This document shows, piece after piece, positions 9,401 to 18,200 of a DNA stretch of 32,727 nucleotides; position 1 is the first letter of the stretch, and each line of letters begins with the position of its first letter. The stretch is from positions 1-32,727 of IMG/VR virus record IMGVR_UViG_3300010300_000053. One strand, 5' to 3'. Under the pieces are notes generated by a model. That model ran no database searches and was not told the origin of the DNA. It saw only the letters and a list, made by a program, of their open reading frames with translations. The translations under genes and the position numbers were made by a program. This DNA is from a virus.

Positions 9401-11021
9401 TGTACCCTGCTCCTAATGAAGTTTTATCATATGGATTTTGGTTGTATATAGTTGTAGGATTATCAAATCGACCAGACTTATGATTTGGAGTACAGACTCT
9501 AAATCTAATTCTTTCTCTTCCATTTATTGTACCAACTACAGTTTCACCAACTCTAAATGCAGCCGATGCCCCTGAGATTTGAAGTGTTCTATTATTTGCA
9601 ATTTCAATTAATTTTGGAATTACATCAACATTACTTTTACCGTCAAGGAATTGATAAAATCTTGTATTTGGTTTTAGTGAACTAGATCTAAACTCAACAT
9701 TTCTTGATCTTATAAATTGATCTTCTGAAGACCCAACTAGATCATTTCTAACACTAGTTCTAACAGAATCACGAACAGAACTTCTTCCTCCAGTTCTTCG
9801 TATTACTCGTGTAATGCCTCGATTTATTCGTCTATCTGGAAGTTGAACTCTTCTAGTCCATGAATCGGACTCTGGAGATAATTGTACTTCACCAGTGTAT
9901 ACAATAACATTAAATGGGTTTACATTTTCTACCCTAGTTGCAAATGGTTGCTCCAACCAATCAATTTCATCATAAGCAAGTGTAATTGATTTTCCAGTTT
10001 TTTGTACTGAAGGATCTAATAATACAAAATCTTCATCTAAATCTATATCTTCTGGAGACACATCTTCCTTAGAAGCAACCAATGATTCTAATGTATCTCT
10101 GGAAATATCGGAAATTAAGTTGGAATCATCAGAATCAACAAGTGTTGTTGATTCCTCATTAATTCTGGAATAATCTAAAAAGTCATCAGCAAAGAATCCA
10201 CTCTTAAATCTATCTAATCCTTCAGAATCTCTAATTTGTAGTGTTTGTGTATTTAATTCTAATAAAGAAAGACTAGTTACTTCTTCTAAAGTCTCAACTC
10301 TATCTTCAATAGATCCAATATCTCTCATAGTATATCTTCTGTTATCAGTCAAAACTATTTTTGCATCATCTGGATTGTAAAGATATGCAGGAAGAGTTAT
10401 TGTTCCTAATTCTAGTAACTCACTATTTTTTACTGGTGCTTTTGGATTCTTAGCAGATAATCCTTTATCAATAATAAAATTTCCTAAAGTATCTAAGTAA
10501 ACTTTATCAATTCTTGAAAGATAGAAAGATTCTGTTACCAGAGATCCTTCACCTGGAGATAATAATCTTAATGGTACACTATTAAATTGTGTGGTTCTTG
10601 CATTAAAATCAAATGGAGATCTATCAGTAGTTACTAATGGATCAAAAAATGCAACTCTTGGCCTAAAATCAAGAGTATCAGATGCTTTTATAGAACCTCC
10701 AATATTTGGAATATCATTTTCAAATCTTTCATTATCGTAACTGAGAACAGTAAAAACATCACCACCATCATTTGTTGGAACATTATATCGATCAAAAACA
10801 ACTAATATTCTTCTTGATGGATCTTGAGTATTTTTGTTTCTCACAAGTTTCGAATAATCATAATATTGTTCTTTTTGTCCACGATCAAGTGTGAAAGATA
10901 AGGTAATATCCTTATAAGATCCATTAACAATAGATTCTACCGAAGTTCTTATATTACTCTCTTCAAAAGTAACATTTTCCCCTACAGAGATTGTTTTTTC
11001 ATTTAAATAAACTACACCCAA
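6426..11021 (-). CDS. C-terminal part of DUF4815-type baseplate/fibre protein (frameshifted)
   Basis: This frame gives 1531 residues if it starts at the TTG at 11021, but that start has no convincing ribosome site and the frame is open far upstream (to 11849), so the true N-terminus is probably the gene at 11794-13662. The first 120 residues (ILVVFDRYNVP, then DTLDFRPRV) look like the end of a DUF4815-type domain, which is cut off from its beginning. From about residue 673 follows DPLAQTFTVGG and a domain with LTSVDLFFANID, VEIRSVELGTP and GSLFKSQNGSIW, a pattern I know from large structural proteins of marine T4-like phages. Near residue 1150-1190 is an ITASGRGFDNT turn module that also occurs in the giant protein. 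It sits between gp8 and the neck genes, where T4 encodes gp9 to gp12. Confidence 0.75.
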   Translation of the reverse strand: MGVVYLNEKTISVGENVTFEESNIRTSVESIVNGSYKDITLSFTLDRGQKEQYYDYSKLVRNKNTQDPSRRILVVFDRYNVPTNDGGDVFTVLSYDNERFENDIPNIGGSIKASDTLDFRPRVAFFDPLVTTDRSPFDFNARTTQFNSVPLRLLSPGEGSLVTESFYLSRIDKVYLDTLGNFIIDKGLSAKNPKAPVKNSELLELGTITLPAYLYNPDDAKIVLTDNRRYTMRDIGSIEDRVETLEEVTSLSLLELNTQTLQIRDSEGLDRFKSGFFADDFLDYSRINEESTTLVDSDDSNLISDISRDTLESLVASKEDVSPEDIDLDEDFVLLDPSVQKTGKSITLAYDEIDWLEQPFATRVENVNPFNVIVYTGEVQLSPESDSWTRRVQLPDRRINRGITRVIRRTGGRSSVRDSVRTSVRNDLVGSSEDQFIRSRNVEFRSSSLKPNTRFYQFLDGKSNVDVIPKLIEIANNRTLQISGASAAFRVGETVVGTINGRERIRFRVCTPNHKSGRFDNPTTIYNQNPYDKTSLGAGYSSSSKVLNVDTKSLSAQAQGRFSGYIQQGMQLVGQTSGAIAFVKPIRLISDNFGDLIGSFFLRNPYSSPAPSVRVRTGTRTYRLTSSSTNQPVLPGSTAITDAETNYTATGTVIRFRRTITTQVTRTITRRRRRRRDPLAQTFTVGGNIDVKSTIDTSDDVNGVFLTSVDLFFANIDSGNAEVRVEIRSVELGTPTLDVIGKPVTLRPRGVDQNGNEVVNIQTSTTGEVATNVKFPEPIFLSPGREYAVVIISDQSDAYELWTAVMGEKTISTQTLPDVDSIRYTQQFALGSLFKSQNGSIWTTNQYQDLKFKLYKAEFTSTTGTAYFYNPPLDESNGYIPTLIPDPITVLPKTGRIGLTTTTNSSVISTLSAGRKLSGVNGNSGSAIVVGSGSSVNTASEITNAGQNYPASVTNEIVDTFNIVGRGQNLKLLITTDADGAITGAASSAISYGNGYQVGDVVGIVTSSTSTTTGRDARITIGAITGLDTLYLTNVQGEFGINGSGKEFAVGAAVSYFNDSGTLVSLAGTTITSATGDGGINNGEYVRVDHFNHGMYSSTNKLVLDQIESNVPSTILSSELTTSETNTISIANTSNFSTFEGQNVSGSYPGYVKIGTEIIEYDSVSNGELNITASGRGFDNTIAINHPTGSVVQKYELAGVSLRRINGITTSISEPIDLDSYYVKFDRSSSNGNKDRSGDATTSGAPQISFNDTNVLGGSNVTATENIIYGGVVPTYDIQTPGSLTSANATIRTVSGTSVDGTESSFNDNGYESIQLNTLNSFNTPRIVCSEINQNEYLTSLPRKKSLTTAITFNTQNSNLSPILNLDTAFTEFYSNRLNNPISNYSSDNRVNSILNDPHASVYYSNTVSLENPASSLKVILTAERPESTDFRVLYNLVRADSSEIEQSFELFPGYTNLNETTDGFLVVDESKNSGLPDRRVPASLDGQFLEYEFTADNLDLFTGFSIKIVMSSTNQAVTPRISDLRAIAVR

Positions 11022-11793
11022 TATGTTTGCGGATGGTTTTGTAACAACTCTTGCAACAGAACCTGAAGAGCTTATAATATTTTCTCCAATTAATGCATTT
11101 GAAGTTACATTTGCGGATGAGGTGAATTCAATCCTATCTAATACTGGATCTGATGAATTGAGTGATTCGTAAATTGCTAAAACTTTTACTACATCTGGAT
11201 AGTTTAATGAAATTTCTTCGTCTTGAACTCTTAATCCATAATATTGATTGTAAGTTAAACCATCATTTTTTGTATTGTTTTCGGTAGTTCCAGATTCTTC
11301 TAATTTTGATCTTGTTACATTCAGTATATTACTTCTTGAAAAAGTTTTTATCTTACTCTGAATTCCATTTTTAATTGCTGTAACGTTGACAACAGTATCA
11401 TTACTAGAAAGTGCGTTATTTAAAGACTTTAAAGTTAAATTATCACCAGATAATTCAAATGAATCTTCACTTAATGTTTGAATTGTTCCGTCACTGTATA
11501 CTACACTATATCTTTCTTGATCAAATGTTGACCAACTTGCACTAGAAATTCCAGAAAAATCTGATGATGCTGAAAGTACTATTTCATCGTTTATATCTAC
11601 ATCCTTACCATCTAATTGATCAATAATATAAAGATTCGATGATGATAAATTTACTGAAGATGCATTTGGTTCTGGTAACCTTGCATATAAAGTTCCAGAA
11701 CCTCTTACTTCTGGAGATCCAAGGAATCCATTAACTTGAATTTCAGAAGATGGTAAATTACCATCAAAAACTCCAAGAACACTAGTAATAGAA
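11022..11793 (-). pseudogene. Open coding segment without start codon, linking two halves of one gene
   Basis: There is no annotatable gene start here, yet the minus strand is open for its whole length in the same frame as the 1531-aa product. I translated it base by base and found no stop and no in-frame ATG, GTG or TTG. The encoded sequence is ordinary virion-protein sequence: LSSITSVLGVFDGNLPSSE, then LYIIDQLDGKDVDINDEIV, then GLTYNQYYGLRVQDEEISL. It has the same AT-rich composition as its neighbours. The frame continues upstream past the stop of the 622-aa gene and closes only at a TAA at 11850-11852. So this is the middle of one gene of about 2,400 codons that needs a +1 shift between 11849 and 11794. 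Confidence 0.8.
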
Positions 11794-11803
11794 CTAAGTT
11801 CTA
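11789..11803. repeat. Short inverted repeat over the frame-ending stop codon
   Basis: Six-base arms (tagaac and gttcta on the plus strand) flank three bases. On the minus strand this reads TAGAACTTAGTTCTA, and the stop codon TAG of the 622-aa frame lies inside it. In RNA it could form a small hairpin. It is short and AT-rich, so it may be chance, but it coincides with the point where the reading frame changes. Confidence 0.4.
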
Positions 11804-13662
11804 GATAAAGAATCTGCAGAAACTGAAGATACTCTATTATAGGTCTCTGTTAATAAACCAACCTGCTGATATCTAACGATAGTATCAGTCTTTATTCCGA
11901 CAAATGCTTTTCCTGTAGATGTTACAGTGGAAATACCTCCACTTTCAGCAGTAATTGATATTTGAGAAATTCCATTGGAAAGTCTAAATTTTTCCAAAAC
12001 AGCATCTGCAGTAAAATCTGTTCCATATCCGAATGGATCAGTTTGTTTTACTGATTTTATATTTTGTGTATTGTAAACATGAACTTCTTTTATGCTTCTG
12101 GATATATCAAGTCCGTTAACAATCAAAGATTCACCCTTTACAAATGATCCTGATGTTTGTCTTAAGTAAATTACAGATGAAGATCCGTCTGCAGTCGCAA
12201 ATCCAGTTGCACCAGAACTTTTTCCCTTTACGAAGAAAGATTCTTTTATTTCTGATGAGGTTACTGCCTGATTTAAAGTTACTTTTGTATATGTTTGAAT
12301 ATCATATAATCTCAAATCCCAATTAGTTGTGTTATCAGAGTACGGAGCATCTTTTAAATTAAAAGAATATACTCTAGCTTCTCCTATCTGTACATCTGTT
12401 GATCCAAGTTGTGAGTATAAATTAATAGTTTGTCTTATTTTTGGTGTGTTTGAAACATTGTTAACTCTCAAAACATTTCCCATTTCAAAGGGAACAGTTA
12501 CATTTGAAATTGTTTCAGTATCTCTTGATTTATCAAAATCTAAGATAGTATTTCCAGTCTTTTCAATATCATAACCTCTAACATAAGCTTTTCCTGGAGA
12601 AATTTTCAAACATGCCAAATCATTTGATGGGATGTTTCCTTGTTCTGTCAATTCTCCAGGAAAAAAGACCCCATCATTACCAAGTCTATCATTTAATGAG
12701 TTTTCTACATTTAACTCAAATGGTACTGTGGTATAGTCTCCAGATTCATCATATGTTCTTTCTGCAATATAATCTCTTATTAAATTATAATTAGTTTTAG
12801 TGGTAATTTTTTCAATTTTTCCATTTTTAACTCTCAATAACTCTACGAAATCTGTGTCATTAGTATCATCTAAAGTTTTTTTATCTAAAGTTAATTCTAT
12901 TTTTAATCTATCTGCTCCAGGTGCAGCAAAATTTGTAAATCCTTTTGCATTATCATATAAAGACTCATCATCTTTTGCTGTTACCAAAGATTCTTTTATC
13001 TTTAAACCAACTCTATACGAAGGTGTATTTGTATAATAATCTAAGATGATATTTTGAGAAGAGACATTAACAAAATATCCTCTAATGAAGTATACACCAT
13101 CATTAATAAAAGATGCTGATCCAACTGATGTTGCGGAAGAAGCAATTAATGATGCAAATGAAGTGCCTCCGGAAATCGTAGTGTTTCCATAAGTTACATT
13201 TTCATTTGCAAATAATAATTCACCATCTTCAAATTGACTATACTCAAAATTATTATCAGATCCTAAGTATTTTACATATAATGTAATGTATTCTAATTCA
13301 TCACTTTCATCTGGAAAGACTACTTTTTGAATTTTAGCAGTGTTTCCAGAAGATTGTCCTGTTACGGTTTTTCCTACAAAATTTTCAATGTAAACCGATA
13401 CATCAGTACCAAATTGTGTAGGATTTATCTTTACCGAATAAAACTCATTATCATATGTAATTCCACCAGGAATTACTACAGATCCTTCTTTAAATATATG
13501 ACTACCAAAATCTTCAACTTGGTTTTGTAATATTGATTGAAGAGTTGTTAATTCTCTAGACTGAACTGGAAACCCTGGTTTGAAAAGAACTTTATAAAAA
13601 TTCTTTTCACTATCAAAATCATCGTAATATGGATTGATATTTAAATTTGTTTTTTGGGACAT
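11794..13662 (-). CDS. DUF4815-type baseplate/fibre protein, N-terminal part
   Basis: The product has 622 residues. The start (NLNINPYYDDFDSEKNFYKV, then FPVQSRELTTLQSILQNQVE) is the hallmark of DUF4815-type proteins of T4-like phages: a virion component near the baseplate that probably carries or connects fibres. It continues with VVIPGGITYDNEFYSV and YFIRGYFVNV, then ACLKISPGKAYVRGYDIEKT, all recognisable parts of that domain. The protein ends abruptly after YNRVSSVSADSLSRT at a TAG, in the middle of what is normally a continuing beta-rich region; the sequence that should follow lies in the +1 frame downstream. It starts 6 nt after the gp8 stop. I therefore treat it as the front part of a single gene spanning 6426-13662. 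Confidence 0.8.
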   Translation of the reverse strand: MSQKTNLNINPYYDDFDSEKNFYKVLFKPGFPVQSRELTTLQSILQNQVEDFGSHIFKEGSVVIPGGITYDNEFYSVKINPTQFGTDVSVYIENFVGKTVTGQSSGNTAKIQKVVFPDESDELEYITLYVKYLGSDNNFEYSQFEDGELLFANENVTYGNTTISGGTSFASLIASSATSVGSASFINDGVYFIRGYFVNVSSQNIILDYYTNTPSYRVGLKIKESLVTAKDDESLYDNAKGFTNFAAPGADRLKIELTLDKKTLDDTNDTDFVELLRVKNGKIEKITTKTNYNLIRDYIAERTYDESGDYTTVPFELNVENSLNDRLGNDGVFFPGELTEQGNIPSNDLACLKISPGKAYVRGYDIEKTGNTILDFDKSRDTETISNVTVPFEMGNVLRVNNVSNTPKIRQTINLYSQLGSTDVQIGEARVYSFNLKDAPYSDNTTNWDLRLYDIQTYTKVTLNQAVTSSEIKESFFVKGKSSGATGFATADGSSSVIYLRQTSGSFVKGESLIVNGLDISRSIKEVHVYNTQNIKSVKQTDPFGYGTDFTADAVLEKFRLSNGISQISITAESGGISTVTSTGKAFVGIKTDTIVRYQQVGLLTETYNRVSSVSADSLSRT

Positions 13663-13668
13663 TGCTCT

Positions 13669-15219
13669 TTAGAATTCCAGAATAATTTTAACGTCTTCTT
13701 TTTGACTAGGCTCTCTTGATATAGGAGACCGGTTGTCAATGTAAATAACATCTCCTGTATTCTTATTTATCTCTGGATCTGCAAGTCCATTTGAAAAAGT
13801 GACACCGAGATTTATTTGTTTTGAGCCTGATGTAATTACACTTCCATTTAAAGATGTATCAATACTTCCTGTAGGACTTATAGATCCTCCTGTAGAACTA
13901 AAAGATAATACTTTACCTTTTGTGGAAACATCATTAGCATCTATTTGATTATAATTATTTGAAAAATAAAGAGATCTATCTTGATAATATTTTAAAATTT
14001 TTGTTTCTTCATCGTAAGATGTAACATATCCTCTAGCAGTACCACCACTAACAGTCTGTGTAATTTCATCACCAATACTTGGTACTGAATTTACAGTGTC
14101 AATTGCAATAGAACCTAAAGAAGAATATTCTGCACTAGTAAAAATTTCTGATGAATTATACTTTTGTGGGTTTTTTATAATTCCAATTTGTGAAAATACT
14201 GTATCTATTGGAAAATCTTTTGTTGAATCATCAAATCGTGCATAAATTAAAACTTTATCAGATCCCAATTCAGAGTATATATCGTATCCATGACCTTTTG
14301 ATGGTGGGATGATTGGAATTAGTTTTGCAGGATTTGATACTGTTCCTGTTGATTCTAAATCGACAATTCCAAAGGTGTATCCAGATCCACCCGAAACAAT
14401 CTTTGTACCTGTTATTGTTCCTGAGGAATTACAAGTTACTGCAACTTTTCCTCCTGTTCCATCACCAATAATGTCATATGTTTTTGAAGAATATCCACTT
14501 CCACCATCTTCAATATAAACAGTTTTAATCTGGTTATTATTGATATCAGAATCACCAGATTCTCTTACACTTTGAATTTGGAAATCGGTAGAAGTTGACC
14601 AATCACTTGGTAAGATGATATACTCTGTAGAATCGAATTTAATAATATCAGATGGGGAAATTGTAAAAAGATATTTCCATATATAAGGATCATTTACTCC
14701 AGCAGCAGATGGTTCTAAGTCAGTAAAAGTTGGTTCATCTTGAGATGTTACTCCTCTTGCTGTACTAGAACTTGAAGATCCATAACCACCATTATAAAGA
14801 CAAATATAAACCTTAAAGTCACTATTTACAACATAATAATTTGAATCATATAATCTAGCACTTTTGGCATTAGGACTTAGATTTGCAGAACTGTAATCAT
14901 GACGATACATATCGTATCGAGTATTAGCACTCCAATTTACCTTTCTTATAACTCTTCTAACATTAGAACCAGTAATTTTTCTTCCAAATAATGCAGTATT
15001 TCTGTAGTGTGACAAGTACTGCAGATTATCTACTGGATTTGGTGGGTCTGATGGAGTATCTCCCCAAGAAGAAGTTCTGCCAAATCCAATAGGATCACTA
15101 GTTGTTCCTGGATTTGATAAACCAAGAAACACATAATATGAATTACTTGAATCTAGTACAGATTCTACAAAATTACTGGCATTAGAAATTCTAAATTGAT
15201 CTGTTACAATTGCGGCCAT
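13669..15219 (-). CDS. 8: Baseplate wedge protein, gp8-like
   Basis: T4 gp8 (334 aa) is a dimeric wedge subunit that contacts gp7, gp10 and gp6. This product has 516 residues. Its first 200 residues (VTDQFRISNASNFVESV, then YYVFLGLSNPG, WSANTRYDMYRHDY and NDPYIWKYLFTISPSD) agree with gp8 of marine T4-like phages. At about residues 235-290 lie two copies of a GGSGY repeat (DGGSGYSSKTYDI and GGSGYTFGIVDL), the same type as in gp14 and the giant protein, which helps explain the extra length. The C-terminal part is beta-rich and ends QKEDVKIILEF. It begins 18 nt after a TATAAATA late promoter. The assignment is by sequence impression plus position after the gp7-like gene. Confidence 0.87.
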   Translation of the reverse strand: MAAIVTDQFRISNASNFVESVLDSSNSYYVFLGLSNPGTTSDPIGFGRTSSWGDTPSDPPNPVDNLQYLSHYRNTALFGRKITGSNVRRVIRKVNWSANTRYDMYRHDYSSANLSPNAKSARLYDSNYYVVNSDFKVYICLYNGGYGSSSSSTARGVTSQDEPTFTDLEPSAAGVNDPYIWKYLFTISPSDIIKFDSTEYIILPSDWSTSTDFQIQSVRESGDSDINNNQIKTVYIEDGGSGYSSKTYDIIGDGTGGKVAVTCNSSGTITGTKIVSGGSGYTFGIVDLESTGTVSNPAKLIPIIPPSKGHGYDIYSELGSDKVLIYARFDDSTKDFPIDTVFSQIGIIKNPQKYNSSEIFTSAEYSSLGSIAIDTVNSVPSIGDEITQTVSGGTARGYVTSYDEETKILKYYQDRSLYFSNNYNQIDANDVSTKGKVLSFSSTGGSISPTGSIDTSLNGSVITSGSKQINLGVTFSNGLADPEINKNTGDVIYIDNRSPISREPSQKEDVKIILEF

Positions 15220-15236
15220 ATTACACGTTTTTTAGA

Positions 15237-15244
15237 TATTTATA
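15237..15244 (-). promoter_or_regulatory. T4-type late promoter TATAAATA before gp8
   Basis: The minus strand reads TATAAATA, the T4 late consensus, 18 nt before the gp8 ATG at 15219 and just after the stop of the 12.7-kb gene (15250-15252). This would allow strong expression of gp8 and the genes behind it without transcribing the giant gene. The leader would be only about 10 nt. The match is exact; use in vivo is inferred. Confidence 0.65.
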
Positions 15245-15249
15245 ACCAA

Positions 15250-18200
15250 TTACGAAGTAATCTTCTCATTGAGTGCTCCAGTTTCTCTTAACCCATCATT
15301 CCTTCTTTGAATTGATGGGAATGTAGATAAACCAACATCTACAGTTCTTCCGGTCACTCCGATAGAAATTGGTGAAGATGATCTTGTAATTGTACCAAAA
15401 CGACCCCAAGAAAAGTCTCCAACATGATTACCAATCGTAGATAGTCCAGCAGTTGGGGTAGAAGAATCTATATTACAAGTTACTATTCCAATAGAACCAT
15501 TAGAACTTACCAAACTTACATAATAAATGTTATCAAGGAAACTTGTTCCTATTCCAACTACTTCAGAGTCTGAAGAATCTACAGAAATAACACCAGATCC
15601 AATGCTAGTATTCTTAACTAAAATTGGGTATCCAGGTTGTAGAATATTTGGAGAGTTATTGAATGTTCCATCAACCTTTAATGTGAATTTCAATGCAAGT
15701 TGACCAGAGTTAGTGGTGACATCAATTGCTGTTATAATGCCAGAGAATCCTTTAATATCTTCTATTTTAGTGATAATTTCAATTTCTGGATCTGGTCTTT
15801 CAACAATAGTCAATGGAGCAGAAGCATAACCGAGTCCTGGATTTGTAATATTAATTGGTGTAGTTAAAGATCCATTACTTCCGACTGTTACAGTTGCAGT
15901 AGCAGTAGATCCAACACCAACACCAATTGTTGGTGGGGCAATAAATTTAACATCAATTGTAGACCCAGAATATCCAGATCCACCATCAACAATTGTTAAT
16001 AAATTCACAGATCCATTTCCATCAATTGATGAGGTAATTTTTGCTGCAGATTTGTTATCTTGCCCAACAAGAATTGCCCCGAATGTATAAGGTGAAGAAT
16101 TAGCATATCCAAAAAGATCAGCATTATCTACAAATATCTCATTATCGGATGATGAAATATCTTTGATAACTTTTGCAGTTGGATAAACTTGCGAAATTAA
16201 TGATTGTCTCGTTTTATAAACAAATTCACCATTTACGGATCGATCAGTCTTTTGTTTAGTCCATGACATTGGCTTTAAATTATCCGTATCAATACCATCT
16301 CTATCATAGAAGTTGGTCTCAAATACATCGGATAGAGACAAATCAAATATTGTTCTACTATCTTGTGCAACTGTTCCAGAAATTTCATTATTTTTGAATA
16401 TTTGAACAATATCACCTCTTTCTAGTGTGGGGAGAATATTAGTTACGAAAACATCATCTACTCCCTTTGTTCCTCTATAGAAAAATACTGCAAGATCATC
16501 ATCTGTTTTTGGTGGGTTTGTGAATACGAAAGAAGTTCCACCATTAAATGTATAGGAAACTCCTGGATCTTGTAGAATGCCATTTATGAATATTAATAAT
16601 GAGTTTGACAGGTTAACAGAACCCTGCTCATTTTCATCAACTTCAAAACTTAACAATGATCCATTGTATAACAGTGGGAATCTCAATCTTTCACCATCCT
16701 GATAAGATTTTAATGAATCTATGTAATCAAATTCACCAAATTGCCAAGACCCAAAATTATCACTAAAAGTATCTAATACTGTAAGTTCATATCTAGAAAG
16801 TGGTGAAGAAAGTCTTCCATCAGTTACTAATCCAACAGGAGTAAATACATCACCTTTTCTGAATGAATATCCAGATCTCTTAATTGTGAAGTTGGAAATT
16901 TCAAAATAAGTTGATCCTATACCAGTAGAGTTGCTGGAACCAACTTCAACATCTATCAATAGTCCAACCCCAGTATCTGTTGTAGCACCAACTCCAATTC
17001 TAGATATGCCAGTAACTTCAAGATTTTCATAAGACGGTTCCGAAACTATAATAGTTGGATTTGTATATCCACTTCCACCAGTAACAATATTAAATATAAC
17101 GGTTCCACCTATTCCAGCAACTCCAGTGATGCTTGCTGCAGTTCCAATATGACCTTCTTCAAAGATAGTAACTCCAATTGAAACTATTCCATTATATCCA
17201 GATCCATAAGATCCACCAGCAAAATTAGTGCTGAGATCAGTAATAGATCCTGCAGAAACTACAGCACTAACGGCAGCACCAGCAAGAGGTGCATATCCAA
17301 GTCCACCAGAAGATCCAAGAGAAACTATAATTCCACCTCTAGGAATTTGATTTTGATTAATATCATTTTCAACTGCTAAAACACTACTTGGATCACCAGA
17401 ATCTGTTCTAATCCCACTGAAAGTAATCTCTGTCGATGTACCATTATCAACAATACTAAAGTTATTATTAGGATTATTATCTGTTGTAGGTGTTTGGAAA
17501 ATTCCATTAATGAAGACGACACCATTATCACCAATACTACCTATTCCAGAAGTATTTGCTCCACCAACAGTTAATGTGAATGTTCTTCCGATACCAGTAA
17601 ATTCACTACTAATATCATCATATATTCTGTTAGTATCATAACTATTTCTAAGGAATACTCTTCCAGTAAAATCAGAAGTCTCAAAAATAAAATTATTTTC
17701 TGTTCTTGTTATAGCAGTATTTCCTCTTGGTGCCTTTGTAAAATAAATGGTATCATTAACAATATTATAAGACCCTTTATAAACATCAATAGTATCACCA
17801 TCATTATGTGATGTTGCCGAAGATCCAACAAATCCTCTATTAACTTGTACTAATTTTTCATTACCAGTATTTGTAATTGGTCCTACATTAAGAGTTCCAA
17901 AACCAACATTAACAATCTCCATATATTCATCATTAACTTTCAAGATATCATTTGGATTTAAAGTAGAAATTCCACTTAATGCAAATATTTCATCCGATGA
18001 AGAAATACTTCCACCATTTCCAGAAAGTGATGTTTGTAGTTTAGTTAGAATTAATGGATATTGTGTAATATTATCAATCGTAATAATTGCCTTTGTATTA
18101 GATTGACTCATCGCAAATATGTGCTGATTCCCTTCACCAAGAGATGTAAATGTTAAAGGGGATCCAGATTTTGTATCTGAAACTTGGAAAGTATCATTAG

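Noticed and set aside
11022-11793. Non-coding spacer or regulatory region between two genes
   Set aside because: The minus strand is fully open and encodes typical virion-protein sequence joined to both neighbours.
13764-13771. Late promoter GATAAATA for the DUF4815-type gene
   Set aside because: It lies inside the gp8 coding region about 100 nt from the next start, unlike the border-placed exact motifs; likely chance in AT-rich DNA.
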